A stretch of 23,672 bases of DNA, from assembly GCA_024364805.1 (NCBI GenBank), contig CM044489.1, positions 50,758,938-50,782,609 of the forward strand, written 5' to 3'. Source of the DNA: Euprymna scolopes. Its lineage: Eukaryota; Mollusca; Cephalopoda; Sepiida; Sepiolidae. Both the position numbers and the translations under genes were made by a program. The stretch's first letter is position 1. Each line of letters starts with the position of its first letter. The notes beneath the pieces are model-generated. The model worked only from the letters and a program-made list of their open reading frames with translations, was not told where the DNA came from and made no database searches. Shown piece by piece: positions 9,340-18,439 of this stretch.

Positions 9340-10225
9340 ACCAACCTTTAATAGTATATGTGAAAATGATAATTTCATTCATATAAAGGACGACTGTAGT
9401 TTACGAGTTTCTTTGCTCACTTTTAAATCGTATTTCTATGAATAACAATAAACACAGAACATCTCATATTGGCTATACTACAACCCCGCCATTTTATAGA
9501 CTTACATGTCACATATCAGACCAAAGTGATAGAAGTTAACATGTTAATAATGTACACATGAATTATAACAGTAGACATCTGACATTATTATAATCATGTA
9601 AAATGTTATCATTTTTGGAATAATTTAAATCCGTCTCTTAACAAAATTAGTTAAAACTTATGTTTTCGCGCCCTTAAATATTCATAATAAATCATGCTAT
9701 ATCAAGCCTAAGGAAGAACAAAACATATTGCCACTGAAGCATGGGGCTACTTTGGTCTGAGAAAAAAGCTTTAAGCATAAAACATCTTCTAGTCTCAAAG
9801 AACCTTTATAGTGACGGGGTGAAATTTTGCTGCTCGTCTGTTGGGTCGAAATTATTTTTGCTTAGGTGGTATAAATGTTGTAATTTCATTGGAACACACT
9901 TCATGGAAGTACTCATTGTAAAACAAGCATAAATATGCAATACTGCAGTGATGAGACAATGTCCGGAGCTTGGCAGACAATGCTACCAGGTTAGGAATGT
10001 TTTGTTGCACCTTTTTCAAGAGGAAGAAGTTAGTGATTGGTGTATCAGTCCAGATGTGCTAACAACGCTCACAAATGGTGTCTTTGTAAGAAATGAAAAT
10101 ACTTGCAAATATGAAAAGTTATCTAGCTTGGTAGCCTACCTTCTTCGCAGCAGACATGGTAGCATCTTCTTTGCATTTATGTAACAGAGCCATTGACATT
10201 GGTAACAACAATAGCTCGCATAAAG
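9340..10225. other. No recognised gene or repeat
   Basis: AT-rich sequence with short open frames near 9741-9932 and 9948-10184. Their translations have no recognisable domain and no splice or promoter context that would support them, so they are not called as genes. Confidence 0.45.
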
Positions 10226-10227
10226 AT

Positions 10228-10280
10228 ATGCAAATGACCACACTAGCTGTGTGAAGTGATGTCGCAGCAGAGATAAAAGG
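10228..10280 (+). promoter_or_regulatory. Possible promoter: octamer plus TATA-like element
   Basis: ATGCAAAT (10228-10235), the POU/octamer motif, lies about 37 bases upstream of GATAAAAGG (10272-10280). Initiation would be expected near 10300, inside the 15-bp tandem repeat. Both motifs are short and the region is AT-rich, so chance occurrence is possible. Confidence 0.25.
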
Positions 10281-10286
10281 ACACGC

Positions 10287-10372
10287 GTGTTCAGAGAAGT
10301 GGTGTTCGGAGAAGTGGTGTTTGGAAAAGTGGTGTTCAGAGAGAAGGTGTTTGGAAAAGCATGTGTTTGAGA
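10287..10372. repeat. 15-bp tandem repeat, about 5-6 copies
   Basis: Imperfect copies of GTGTTCGGAGAAGTG, with variants GTGTTTGGAAAAGTG and GTGTTCAGAGAGAAG. The period is a multiple of three, so the minus strand reads as a five-residue repeat of the form S/F-P/L-N-T-T. No support for translation was found. Confidence 0.85.
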
Positions 10373-10408
10373 CACGTGCGTGACATCACAGTAAAAACGA
10401 AAATTCAC

Positions 10409-10499
10409 ATGGCCGGAGAAGGAGAAATGAACTGTTTAAATATTAAAAAAAATGCCTTATTGGTGATACTAGATGTAAAGGCTTTTGTTAAAAAAGAAA
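10409..10499 (+). CDS. Candidate first coding exon, unknown product
   Basis: ATG at 10409 in a fair context (CACATGG) opens a frame MAGEGEMNCLNIKKNALLVI followed by LDVKAFVKKE. It then meets a canonical donor, GTAAGT, at 10500-10505. It lies 100-140 bases downstream of the octamer/TATA-like pair, as a first exon would. Against it: there is no recognised domain, the downstream exon is not identified, and the frame continues past the donor to a stop at about 10546 without unusual composition. Treat it as a weak host-gene candidate. Confidence 0.18.
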
Positions 10500-10634
10500 G
10501 TAAGTCGGATTTTTTTTTTGTCCTGTCCCCTGTTTTTTTCATATAATGACTATATGTATTTTATTCATATAGCCTGAGAATGTTATGCTGCTGGGTTTGA
10601 ACGTTAGAGTTTCGGCCATGACAATCAGTAGTTA

Positions 10635-11926
10635 CGAGGGGTGTGCAATAAGTAATGCCCCTGACTCACTTCCCATAGCAGTAGAGCAAGGAAACTTGGC
10701 GCAGTTATTAATCTTTCTCTACATATGTACCACCCAGAGTTATGCATTTCTCCCATCGTTTGATGCAGCTCTGGAGACCGTTTTGGTAGAACACTCCAGC
10801 TTGGTCATCCAACCACGACGTTACTTCAGAAATCAAGGCTGCATCATCTGGGAAACGCTTTCCTTTCAAAAATAACTTCATGGCTAGGAAGAGGTGAAAG
10901 TCAGAGGGTGCAAGGTCAGGAGAGTAGGGAGGATGGGGAAGGATTTTATAACCACACGCCCGTGCTTCTGATCTGGCAACATGCGAGTTGTGGACCGGAG
11001 CGTTGTCCTGAAGGAGGAGGGTACCTTTGCTGATCTTGCCCCGCCTCTTGATTTTGATAGCTTCCCTTAATTTCCTCAAAAGTGAAGCATAATAGGCTCC
11101 TGTAATTGTGCTACCCTTTGCCAGGAAATCTGTCATCACTACTCTGTCCTGGTCCGAGAAGACTGTGAGCATGACCTTGCCAGCAGAGGGCTGCACCCTT
11201 GCCTTCTTTGGAGGTGGTGAGTCCAAGCGCTTCCACTGCATTGACTGGGTTTTGGTCTCTGGATCATAGTGATGGATCCAGGTTTCATCCTGTGTAATCA
11301 GTCTTTTGAAAAATTTTGACTCATCTTCTTGGCACATCTCCAAAGTCATCCTCGAGCACTTGACGCATTCTCGCTTCTGGAATGGTGGGAGCAACCTGGG
11401 AATCCATCTGGCAGACACCTTATGCATATGCAAATGGTGATGAACGATAGTTCCACAGACCCTGTACTAATCTTGACATCTTGGGCTATTTGGCGAATAG
11501 TAATGCGCCAATCTTCCAAAATGGCAGCCTCAATTTGACGGACAGATGCCTCATCAATGGCAGAAGGGGGGCGACCAGGTCTGGGAGCTGTTTCCACAGA
11601 CTTCCGGCCATGTTTGAATTCACAATGCTAGCGTTTTACAAGGCCATATGATGGGGCATTATCACCATAAGTTTCTTTCATTTTATCAAAAGTCTCCTGT
11701 GGTGTGCGTCCTTTCAAATACAAAAACCAGATCACTGCTCGGCATTCAACAGGCTCCATTTCACACCTGACTCAGTTCAAACACCTGTAAAACAGAAACC
11801 ACAATTAGTTCATAGCTGTAATTTGCCACATAACCCGTAGAGATATAAATCATTGCACATGCAAAATTTCAGCTAGATCAGACAACTGGAAGTGGGTCAG
11901 GGGCATTACTTATTGCACGTCCCTCG
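10635..11926 (-). mobile_element. Mariner element, near-intact, 39-bp TIRs
   Basis: 1292 bp with terminal inverted repeats of 39 bases that match at 36 positions. The left end begins CGAGGGGTGTGCAATAAGTA and the right end, inverted, begins CGAGGGACGTGCAATAAGTA. TA flanks both ends (10633-10634 and 11927-11928). The length and TIR identity indicate a much younger insertion than the 4047-5311 mariner, and the two are different lineages by TIR and transposase. The transposase frame is open for its catalytic two-thirds but has two lesions upstream, so the copy is non-autonomous while its ends could still be recognised by transposase from another copy. Confidence 0.95.
10708..11759 (-). pseudogene. 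Mariner DD34D transposase, two lesions
   Basis: The start ATG is at 11759-11757 (MEPVECRAVIWFLYLKGRTP), and the frame ends with GGTYVEKD and TAA at 10708-10710. The N-terminal helix-turn-helix part includes ETAPRPGRPPS. The uninterrupted 241-residue segment from 11433 holds the catalytic triad: QDETW (residue 49 of the segment), LLQDNAP (143) and PHPPYSPDLAPSD (178). The last two Asp residues are separated by 34 residues, which defines DD34D mariner. Lesions: a TAG after YGLVKR (near 11629) where mariners usually have Trp, and a one-base frameshift after STGSV near 11453. VFSDQ also carries Ser where Trp is usual in this family. All catalytic residues are present. Confidence 0.93.
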
Positions 11927-11928
11927 TA

Positions 11929-12188
11929 AAAAGGTTTCTTGTTAAGTTGCTTTGTCTATTTAATATTAAATGTGACCATCTATTTTGATCCGCATTCTAC
12001 TATAGACTAGAGGTAATTTTCTAAAGATTCAGCTATTGCCTTGCAGAGGTAGATAAAAAAAAAGTGGCTAGTTACATTTAATGCATCCAAAACTAAATTT
12101 CATTTTTTCTCCATCAAATCGTCACTTGGCCAAAATTGAAATGAACAAATTGTCACATCTGCGGAGAATCTGCTAAGAATATTCTTTT
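11929..12188. other. AT-rich spacer, nothing recognised
   Basis: Lies between the mariner right end and a LINE tail. No coding or repeat signal was recognised. Confidence 0.5.
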
Positions 12189-12189
12189 C

Positions 12190-12699
12190 TGCCTTGACAG
12201 GGAACAAAACTGTGTTCGAAATCTAATGGGTGAGGACTTTTTTGCCTCCTCTTTCTCACAGATGAGACATTGCTAGTCTATATCTGCTCTGTCGTTATTT
12301 TCATTGTAAGTGCTCAGCTGAGCATTAATTGAGCATTAATTTATGGTCTTCCCAGTAAAACATTCGCCTATCAACAATAACTCTCAACAATTTCTCTCAC
12401 TGTATATCTGTGTCGAAAACTAAGCGAAATTTCCATGAGCAAAGATAGTTTCCTATAACGGACTTTCTATTAAACAAAATACGCTGGGACTGTATCCCAG
12501 CTGATTAAAGCATGGTCGTTTTCAAGTTTAATGTAAATAAGTTCTTGCTGAACCCTTACATGATTAAACCCTGCCCAAGTTCCACCACTACTGATCATTA
12601 CGGGGTTGTTTTATCATCTACATAACAATCGTTAATCCTTATCCTATATTGACTGTCAGGCCTTGATTACCGGTAACCCTTAAGTAAAAAAAAAAAAAA
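12190..12699 (+). mobile_element. LINE 3' end (family L1x), copy A, with poly(A)
   Basis: A degraded C-terminal tail of a non-LTR reverse transcriptase ORF. Recognisable pieces, in different frames, are the EQNCVRNLMGEDFFAS segment, a block corresponding to LSHRRDVASLSL with several changes, and a VFKFNVNKFL-like ending followed by a stop. The 3' UTR contains TTAATCCTTATCC and GGCCTTGATTA and ends in TTAAGT plus a run of 14 A (12686-12699). The same 3' UTR words occur in copy B at 14264-14340 (minus). Several frameshifts are present. 5'-truncated, as is typical for LINEs. The clade is probably CR1/Jockey-like, by the style of the RT tail. Confidence 0.75.
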
Positions 12700-13298
12700 T
12701 ACATCCATCTCCGATGAGATTGCATCATTTGTAAAGTCATTCATAGTCTGCCTTAAGGACGTTGCCGTTAACTGTTACCCGACCTGTAAACAGTTTTAGA
12801 GTCCTCTCAAAATTATATATGAGATCTTGTGACCATTAATATAACAACCAGAATACATTCAAACATACTTTATAGTCATTAGTGAAGAATGGTTACGTCC
12901 ACGTGTTATTTAGATTGAATTATGTCACAAGATGTTTTTCAAATTATTTTTATCTTTTCAATTCAACACTAAACAGATCCTTTATTTTTGCATTTTAATA
13001 GAACTGGAGCTATATGTTTGCAATTCCCAGCTGCAAGGATTGGCGAGAGATGAACTTAGCCATATGCAAATTGGTTGGCATTTGCTGACATAAAGGTGAC
13101 AGTAGGAGACCACTTGGCAGATGGTGTGTAGCAAACTACGAGGCAGTGTTGTTATTGAGTGTGAAGATCAGTGGAGTTTTGAGGCGATTGTTTTTATAAC
13201 GAATCTGTGAGGAGTGGGTTTTCCTTCATCTTTCTTTACGGAAACCCAGACTTTGAGGTGTTGTTGTCTTCATCGGAAATTGCATTTTTCTTACCGAA
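12700..13298. other. No gene recognised; one octamer motif
   Basis: Mixed AT-rich sequence. ATGCAAAT at 13064-13071 is followed by ACATAAAGG at 13089-13097, resembling the octamer/TATA-like pair near 10228, but spacing is shorter and no exon can be proposed downstream. Confidence 0.4.
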
Positions 13299-13331
<33 letters not shown>

Positions 13332-13332
13332 T
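13299..13332. repeat. (TA)n microsatellite
   Basis: TATATGTA followed by an uninterrupted TA run, ending TTAGTG. Confidence 0.95.
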
Positions 13333-13475
13333 AGTGTTGGGACAATTTGTCGGAATGGTAAACAGTCAGAACATTTTGAGGCATCAGTATTGATATATTT
13401 TTAGCCTTACTTCTGATTCTAAAAATGATTTAAAAATTTCTACACAATAAATAATGAAAAAAGCGCAATGTACTT

Positions 13476-13600
13476 ATTGTAGTGGCGTAGTGGATAAAGT
13501 ACTTGGTAAATTCAGTTGTAAAGTTACACTCTTCTGGGGGGGTTGATGGTTCATTCCTCAGTGAGGGCGACACTCAGAAATACAATTGTGAATTACTTAG
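13476..13600 (+). repeat. tRNA-derived SINE head
   Basis: TGGCGTAGTGG (13483-13493) is a perfect Pol III A box and GGTTCATTCCT (13548-13558) matches the B box at 9 of 11 positions, about 55 bases apart. The sequence around them (GTGGATAAAGTACTTGG) resembles the tRNA-related head of cephalopod SINEs. The cloverleaf is not intact, so a functional tRNA is unlikely. The 3' limit is uncertain. Confidence 0.65.
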
Positions 13601-13907
13601 GACTTATATCCAGATATAGCTGACAGAATAAGAGTATGTTACCCCCCCCTAGATTAAATAAAGAATCCCATTCGAAATTCTGTGCAGATCCCCTAGTCCA
13701 ACAAAAAGATCACTGAGTATGATAAAATACACCTGAAGAGGGTTGAAGCTTACATCGATTGAAACATTGCGAAAATGACACTCAAGGTGAGAACAGCGGT
13801 CCAAAGAATCCAATACAGTGGGAAAAAACTTATACTTAACACAAAAAAACTTTACGCACTCAATAAAGTCAAATCCACATCAAAAACTTACATCATACTT
13901 CACTGAC

Positions 13908-13976
13908 AACATTAATCCTAATCCAACAATGCTGAGGCTAAAAATCTTAACCCTAATCCAACAACGTTAAGGCTAA
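13908..13976. repeat. 35-bp tandem duplication
   Basis: CCTAATCCAACAA is followed by GCTGAGGCTAAA-like sequence at 13917 and again at 13952, two diverged copies. It lies just before the second Gypsy fossil. Confidence 0.75.
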
Positions 13977-14225
13977 ATTAATCCTAGCTATTGATGCCAA
14001 CACATCAACTATAATCGCAGTACTATATCAGGAGGTAAATAGCACCAAAGTATCCATTTCAGCCAAACACAAAGTACAACAGATATTCAATAGAGCTTTT
14101 TTGCAATCAAACATTTCCAACACGTGCTCAAAGGCAGACAATTCACCATATACACAGAACACAAACACATAACATATGCATTTCCTTCACATCCGGACAA
14201 ATACACACTCGTCATCTGGAATACA

Positions 14226-14878
14226 TATCCCAGTTTCTTTCTTTTCTTTTTTTTTTTTTTTTTTACAAAGGAATCACCACTTATCAAGGCCTAGAGACCA
14301 CTCGAGGATAAGGGTTAAAGAGTGTACAATGGTCAAAAGGACAATATAGTAATCGTTAGAAGCGTACATTTGGTAAAATTTGATTAGTTAAGGAGAACGG
14401 CTCATCAAGAACTTGTTTACATTGAACTTGAAGATGACCATATTGTAGCCAGCTGAAAAGCAGATAAACGGAACAGAGTTCCACAGGTGTGCAGTTCTAA
14501 GAAAGAAGCTTTTTTCATGGAATCTACGTTTAGGTTTAGGTACAGATAGAGTGGGTGAAATTATTGATAGTTTTTTCAGCTAGATGAGTGTTTCTCGTGA
14601 ATGTTTGGCGAGGGGGAGATCATAGATTGGAGCTCAGACGAGCACTTTCCATGAAAATAACGATAAAACAGAGACAGGCTTGCAACGTCTCTTCTGTGAG
14701 AAAGAGGTTGCAGGGAAGAGAAAAGGGCATCCCCCGCTAGGCTATGAAGTCTATTTTGAACTCTGTCAAAGCAGGATAAAGTCTTCCTAGCAATTCCTGC
14801 CTAGATGTTGCAACAATACTCCATCCTTGGACGTACCAGGCTCTTATATAGGTAGAAGTATAGGTATCTCCCAGTTCT
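14226..14878 (-). mobile_element. LINE 3' end copy B inserted in Gypsy RNase H
   Basis: A 5'-truncated LINE on the minus strand (about 14239-14864), flanked by TATCCCAGTTTCT (14226-14238) and TATCTCCCAGTTCT (14865-14878), an imperfect target-site duplication. Its poly(A) tail appears as a T-rich run at 14239-14264. Coding remnants read from the right: YLYKSLVRPRMEYCCNI, then CFDRVQNRLHSLAGDALFSS, LQPLSHRRDVASLSLFYRYF, HGKCSSEL and finally VIFKFNVNKFLMS. These are the C-terminal part of a non-LTR RT ORF and stay fairly well preserved, with a stop and frameshifts. The insertion post-dates the Gypsy copy. Confidence 0.88.
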
Positions 14879-15012
14879 CAACTGAAATAAAACATATAAA
14901 AGGTGCTCCAAACGTAGTAGCTGACACACTTTGTAGAACAAGTACAAACTATTTAACGACACCATACGACTACATTTTAATATTTTTAATGCACCATACG
15001 ACGACATTTGTA

Positions 15013-15091
15013 CGATGGTTGTTCCAAAAGTAAATCCTCATATTTTTTTAATTAAGAAAGTTAAAGAGCTACAAACACGAGAATGGTACCA
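15013..15091. mobile_element. Mariner terminal fragment
   Basis: Begins after a TA (15011-15012). GGTTGTTCCAAAAGTAAATC, GAAAGTTAAAGAGCTACAAA and GAATGGTACCA closely match the left 90 bases of the deleted mariner at 16445-16810. Only one end is present. It lies between the RNase H and integrase traces of Gypsy fossil 2. Confidence 0.75.
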
Positions 15092-15884
15092 ATCAAGTCT
15101 TTGTTCGCCATAGAAATAAACATCAGACACAACTATTCCACAGACCCTGCAAAGCACTTCAACCCCATTTCATTACAAAAATGTCTATTGCGACACTATA
15201 ACACCCATTTAAAGGCCTTATATCCCACCTCCACTGTGACAACGCATATTGGATTATTTTCACTAAATTTCCTATCCCAGCAAAAGAGCCAAATGATCAG
15301 AGAAAGATTTGTTTGGCTTGAGATGAAAAAAGATGTCAGACTTTTCATCGTCATATCAAGTCTCCCATTGGAACATTCAGCAACCCTGACGACAGGTTTT
15401 CTCATCTGCACATAGACATTGTTGAACCTTTACTTTTTTATGTATTCGCCACACAAAGATATCGGTTAATAAGCTTGTCTGGGGGATTGGTAACGATGGT
15501 TGGGATTGGGCAAAATTTGATTATTTAGGAGGACAACTCAATAAGAATCAACTACTTTGCCAGAGCTACTGCTATTTGCTAACTATCAATCATTTTTCTT
15601 GTTGGCCAACTGCAGTTCCGTTAAAGGACATTTCAGTACGTATACGTAGTAGCAAAGAACTATGTTGAAAGAGTAGATAGCCACATATGGTGTATACACA
15701 TTCATCAGGACCGACAGGGGCACAGAGTTCCTATCAAATTTTTTCGCCAAATTTAATTCCTTCTAGGCACTAAGAATATAAGAACAACTGCATACTTTCC
15801 TTATTCCAACGACTTAGTAAAGCGATTTCACAGATAGTTGAAAGCATCTAAATGATAAATTGCTGAAATGCATCTGTAATTTGA

Positions 15885-16240
15885 TTGTCCCCATACTTTC
15901 TTCTTCACTGCAACCTCTCTCTCACAGATGTTATGTTGCTAGTCACAGTCTTTTCTACAAATAGTATTATGACAGGTGTTCCTCAGAATTGTCTGATCTA
16001 TTCCCTGCTTCCTTTGTTCCAGCTCGTTTGACTCGTTGATATAGTGGTCTCCATCAATTTGCTGTTTTAATACCTCATTCTAATACAGCTTCCTATTCCA
16101 GTAGCTTCTTTCCAAGGACTGCAAGGTTGGGGAACTCTCTTCCTGCTCACTGTTTTCCTTCTACCTACAGCCATAGTCTTTTCAAGACTAAGGTCAATAA
16201 ACATCTCCTGTCATTGCCATAATCAATTTTCGTTCTTGTT
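15885..16240 (+). mobile_element. LINE 3' end, copy C
   Basis: Plus-strand remnant of the same kind of RT tail as copies A and B. It shows SLTDVMLLVTVFS (degenerate LSHRRHVASLSLF), HQFAVLIPHSNTASYSSSFF, PRTARLGNSLPAHCFPS and KTKVNKHLLSLP followed by a stop. Usual family wording at this point is PRTARLWNSLP, so a Trp has been lost. Upstream parts are frameshifted. No clear poly(A) follows, so the 3' limit is uncertain. Confidence 0.75.
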
Positions 16241-16444
16241 AGCTCCTTGCACAAAGTGGCTTCATGCCTTGTCTCGAGCGATTTCCATTAAAAAATTTCT
16301 TGCAATGAGACTCAACATAAATAACTGGGTTGATGATTTTAACTATTGATTAGGAACGTCATCAGACAGGGATTTGGTTGCACACCAGAAGAAGTAGTTT
16401 TTGAGACATTAGCGTTACACAGACAATATCTTAACAACAAACAT

Positions 16445-16810
16445 ACATCGTACAGTTGTTCCAAAAATAAAGCCTCCTATTTTTTCACTCAGAAAGTTGA
16501 AGAGCTACAAAGACAGGAGTGGTACCATTATAACGAGCCACCTTTTGTGCTCTAGAATTTATTTTTCTAAATAGTCACCACTATTCTGAATGCACTTTTG
16601 CCAGGAATTCAATGACGCATCTCTGCTTCTAGCGCACGCCCATGACAGGAGTTGCTTTCTTAGCGTGTCACTGTATCTGCAACAGAGAAATGAAACTTTC
16701 AGGTCACAAATGCCGGAGTTCAGTCATCATCACAATGCAATTGGCAATCCCCTCTGATCCATTTGGACGAGTTAAAATTTAGGAGACATTACTTTTGGGA
16801 ATGCCCCTAG
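16445..16810 (-). mobile_element. Internally deleted mariner (MITE-like), 366 bp
   Basis: TA flanks both ends (16443-16444 and 16811-16812). The left end, with CAGTTGTTCCAAAAATAAAG, pairs imperfectly with the inverted right end (GGGGCATTCCCAAAAGTAAT), and both continue with CTCCTA. The minus strand at 16559-16603 encodes WQKCIQNSGDYLEK and TAA, the typical mariner transposase C-terminus. A short ATGCGTCATTGAATTCCTGG segment just upstream looks like the transposase start fused to the end by an internal deletion. It is non-autonomous and a third mariner lineage in this window. Confidence 0.82.
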
Positions 16811-16811
16811 T

Positions 16812-17160
16812 ACATTTCACCCATACACATCAAGTATCAAGACAAGTTCACATATTCCCAGAACACTTTTTGATAGTGAATATATTTTTGTTCACGACGA
16901 TGCAGTAAAAAAAAAGAAAAAAAAAACAACAAAAAAAAAAAAACATTACAATCACACTACCAATACAGAAAACGCAGAAGGATAGAAAAAATGTCACTAT
17001 TGCAAAAAAAAAAAAATAATAATAATAATAATAAAATTAAAAAGAATGACATTGTTTTCGTCGACATTTGGTAAATTTTTCCTTTAACTGCAACTTAACA
17101 CTCACCTTTGAATTGACGACTTTTAAAGGTTTTCGGTTCTGATGAAAACGAATATTACAT
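16812..17160. repeat. A-rich and (AAT)n tracts; otherwise nothing
   Basis: Poly(A)-rich stretches at 16907-16943 and 17005-17016 lead into a short (AAT)n run at about 17014-17034. Nothing else was recognised. Confidence 0.8.
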
Positions 17161-17162
17161 TA

Positions 17163-17401
17163 ACATTTGGGACAGACAAGCAGTTTTTTTTCTTTTTGGA
17201 CCTGTATTATCCAGTGTATTACTTAATGAATTTCAGAATCCGTCGCCATTCTTAACATGGGTAGGGAGTGTTTTGTAACAATCATGCGCACCAGTACTTA
17301 TTCAGTTTGGGAAAAAAACATGACCACTAGTGAAAATATAGAGGATTATATTGGATAATAAAAGTCTTAACATCTAGAAAACTACTTGTCTGCCCAAACT
17401 G
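17163..17401. mobile_element. Palindromic 239-bp MITE
   Basis: The left end ACATTTGGGACAGACAAGCA pairs with the inverted right end CAGTTTGGGCAGACAAGTAG. Inner blocks CTGTATTATCCAGTGTATTA and TTTTATTATCCAATATAATC (inverted) extend the arms to about 60 bases. TA lies outside both ends (17161-17162 and 17402-17403). There is no transposase. The centre carries ATTCTTAACATGGGTAGGGA, the dispersed motif also present near 2055, 19556 and 19884. Confidence 0.82.
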
Positions 17402-17403
17402 TA

Positions 17404-18026
17404 AATGGGATATTCATTTTCAGCATACCCTAAAATTTATATGCGTCGTCCATTTAACGGTGAATGTTGAGTAGCAAGTAAAGTAAAATTTAACGACATT
17501 TTTATCACTCGGCTAGTTTATACGATAAATGCTTTGTTTGTTTGTTTGTTTGTTTTTGTCACACATTTCTTTTCCCACGCACCGTTAGTCAAATAATAGG
17601 ATTGGGACACATGCCAATTTTAATAAAAATTGCAAATTATTGTCAATTAGCATTTTTAAAGAATTGGAGTTATTTCGCGGTGTTTGATCTCCTTCCTTTA
17701 GACTTGAATGTCAAGGACGGTAGAAATGTGAGATTTCAATTGCATCTGTTATATTCGAGAAATGAATCCCATCTGGGTGTGAAAATGATCTTTTTTTTTT
17801 TCAATAATCGTTGTAACCGACAATGATCTGCAGTTTTTGAAATAAATTTTCTAAATAGAAAAATGAAAAAATAAAAAAACAATGCTGTCTAATTCGAAGT
17901 ACCAGCAACATTTTTGTCGATTGAAATTACGTAAAATATAACGTCAATTAAGTATTCTCAAGTCTTTTATCTTTAATATTGATTCACCCCAAGGACGCAG
18001 TTGTTCACACAATTCGGTATTTACGC
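17404..18026. other. No recognised gene
   Basis: AT-rich sequence with a (TTTG)n-like run at about 17533-17552. The 94-codon open frame starting at 17542 has no recognisable domain and is rich in F, L and N from AT-rich DNA, so it is not called. Confidence 0.45.
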
Positions 18027-18077
18027 AGATAAGGTACCGTGCTGAAATAACAACGTTATTATTAAAGAATCCATTCT
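18027..18077. repeat. Left arm of an imperfect 1.9-kb inverted repeat
   Basis: CCGTGCTGAAATAACAACGT followed by TATTATTAAAGAATCC is the inverted counterpart of 19885-19938 (AAGAATGACTTTTTAAATAA then CGTTATTATTTCAGCACGGG). The arms are about 50 bases, with several mismatches. They bracket the two promoter-like cassettes and the Gypsy fragment. Confidence 0.6.
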
Positions 18078-18375
18078 CTACAGTATTTAAACGGAGTCAA
18101 ATTTGTTGTTCTGTCTTTTTTTATTTAGTTTCAATAGTTTCGTTTCGACACGCGTTCTCCCAACAAGCTGTCTTCCCACTCGCCGGTAGTTTCTTTTCCA
18201 TTTTTTTTTTGTTTCTTCCTCTTTTATACCCGTTCAACAAACTTCCTCGCCTCTAATTTGCATATCTCACACGTAAATTTGCATGACCGTTATACATATA
18301 AATGCGACGTAGGCATTTTAACTTTTTTTTCTTAGAGGAAAAAAAAAAAACGAAACTCGTGCTATTCAGGTAAGT
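18078..18375 (+). promoter_or_regulatory. Promoter/first-exon-like cassette, copy 1
   Basis: Directly repeated at 19279-19539 with high similarity over about 270 bases. It contains octamer ATTTGCAT twice (18256-18263 and 18277-18284), TATAAA at 18297-18302, and CAG|GTAAGT at 18367-18375. The order octamer, TATA, short untranslated leader, splice donor is what a Pol II promoter with a non-coding first exon would show. The leader is about 40-60 bases with a T-rich CTTAGAGG segment. It is not obviously an LTR, because the Gypsy fragment between the copies runs in the opposite direction. Confidence 0.45.
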
Positions 18376-18377
18376 TA

Positions 18378-18425
18378 CCCCCCCCCCCCAATGATCTTAT
18401 GATCACAAAAAGGGCAGGGGGGGGG
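18378..18425. repeat. C12 and G9 homopolymer pair
   Basis: A run of 12 C (18378-18389) directly after the copy-1 donor is followed, after TGATCTTATGATCA, by AGGGCA and 9 G (18417-18425). The runs can pair into a GC hairpin whose loop contains the palindromic-looking TGATC..GATCA. Confidence 0.85.
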
Positions 18426-18439
18426 TTAGTATCCGTCTC

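Larger units (their letters stand above)
13978..15870 (+). mobile_element. Ty3/Gypsy fossil 2, split by a LINE
   Basis: Plus-strand pol remnant. RNase H traces start near 13978 (LAIDANTST..VLYQEVNSTK) and include FTIYTEHK-like sequence. After a LINE insertion, RNase H resumes near 14866 (QFSTEIKHIKGAPNVVADTL). Integrase traces follow from about 15285 (RERFVWLEMKKDVRLF), then LLTINHFSCWPTAVPLKDIS and further weak core similarity to about 15860. A mariner end fragment (15013-15091) lies between the two parts. No LTR was recognised. It is heavily broken (ten or more lesions) and old, and belongs to a different Gypsy lineage from the 5540-8170 fossil. Confidence 0.82.

Noticed and set aside
13476-13560. 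Functional tRNA gene
   Set aside because: A and B boxes are present, but acceptor, anticodon and T stems do not pair properly, so a SINE head is the better reading.
17542-17826. 94-codon open frame
   Set aside because: No domain, AT-driven composition with a phenylalanine run from a T tract, and no promoter or splice support.
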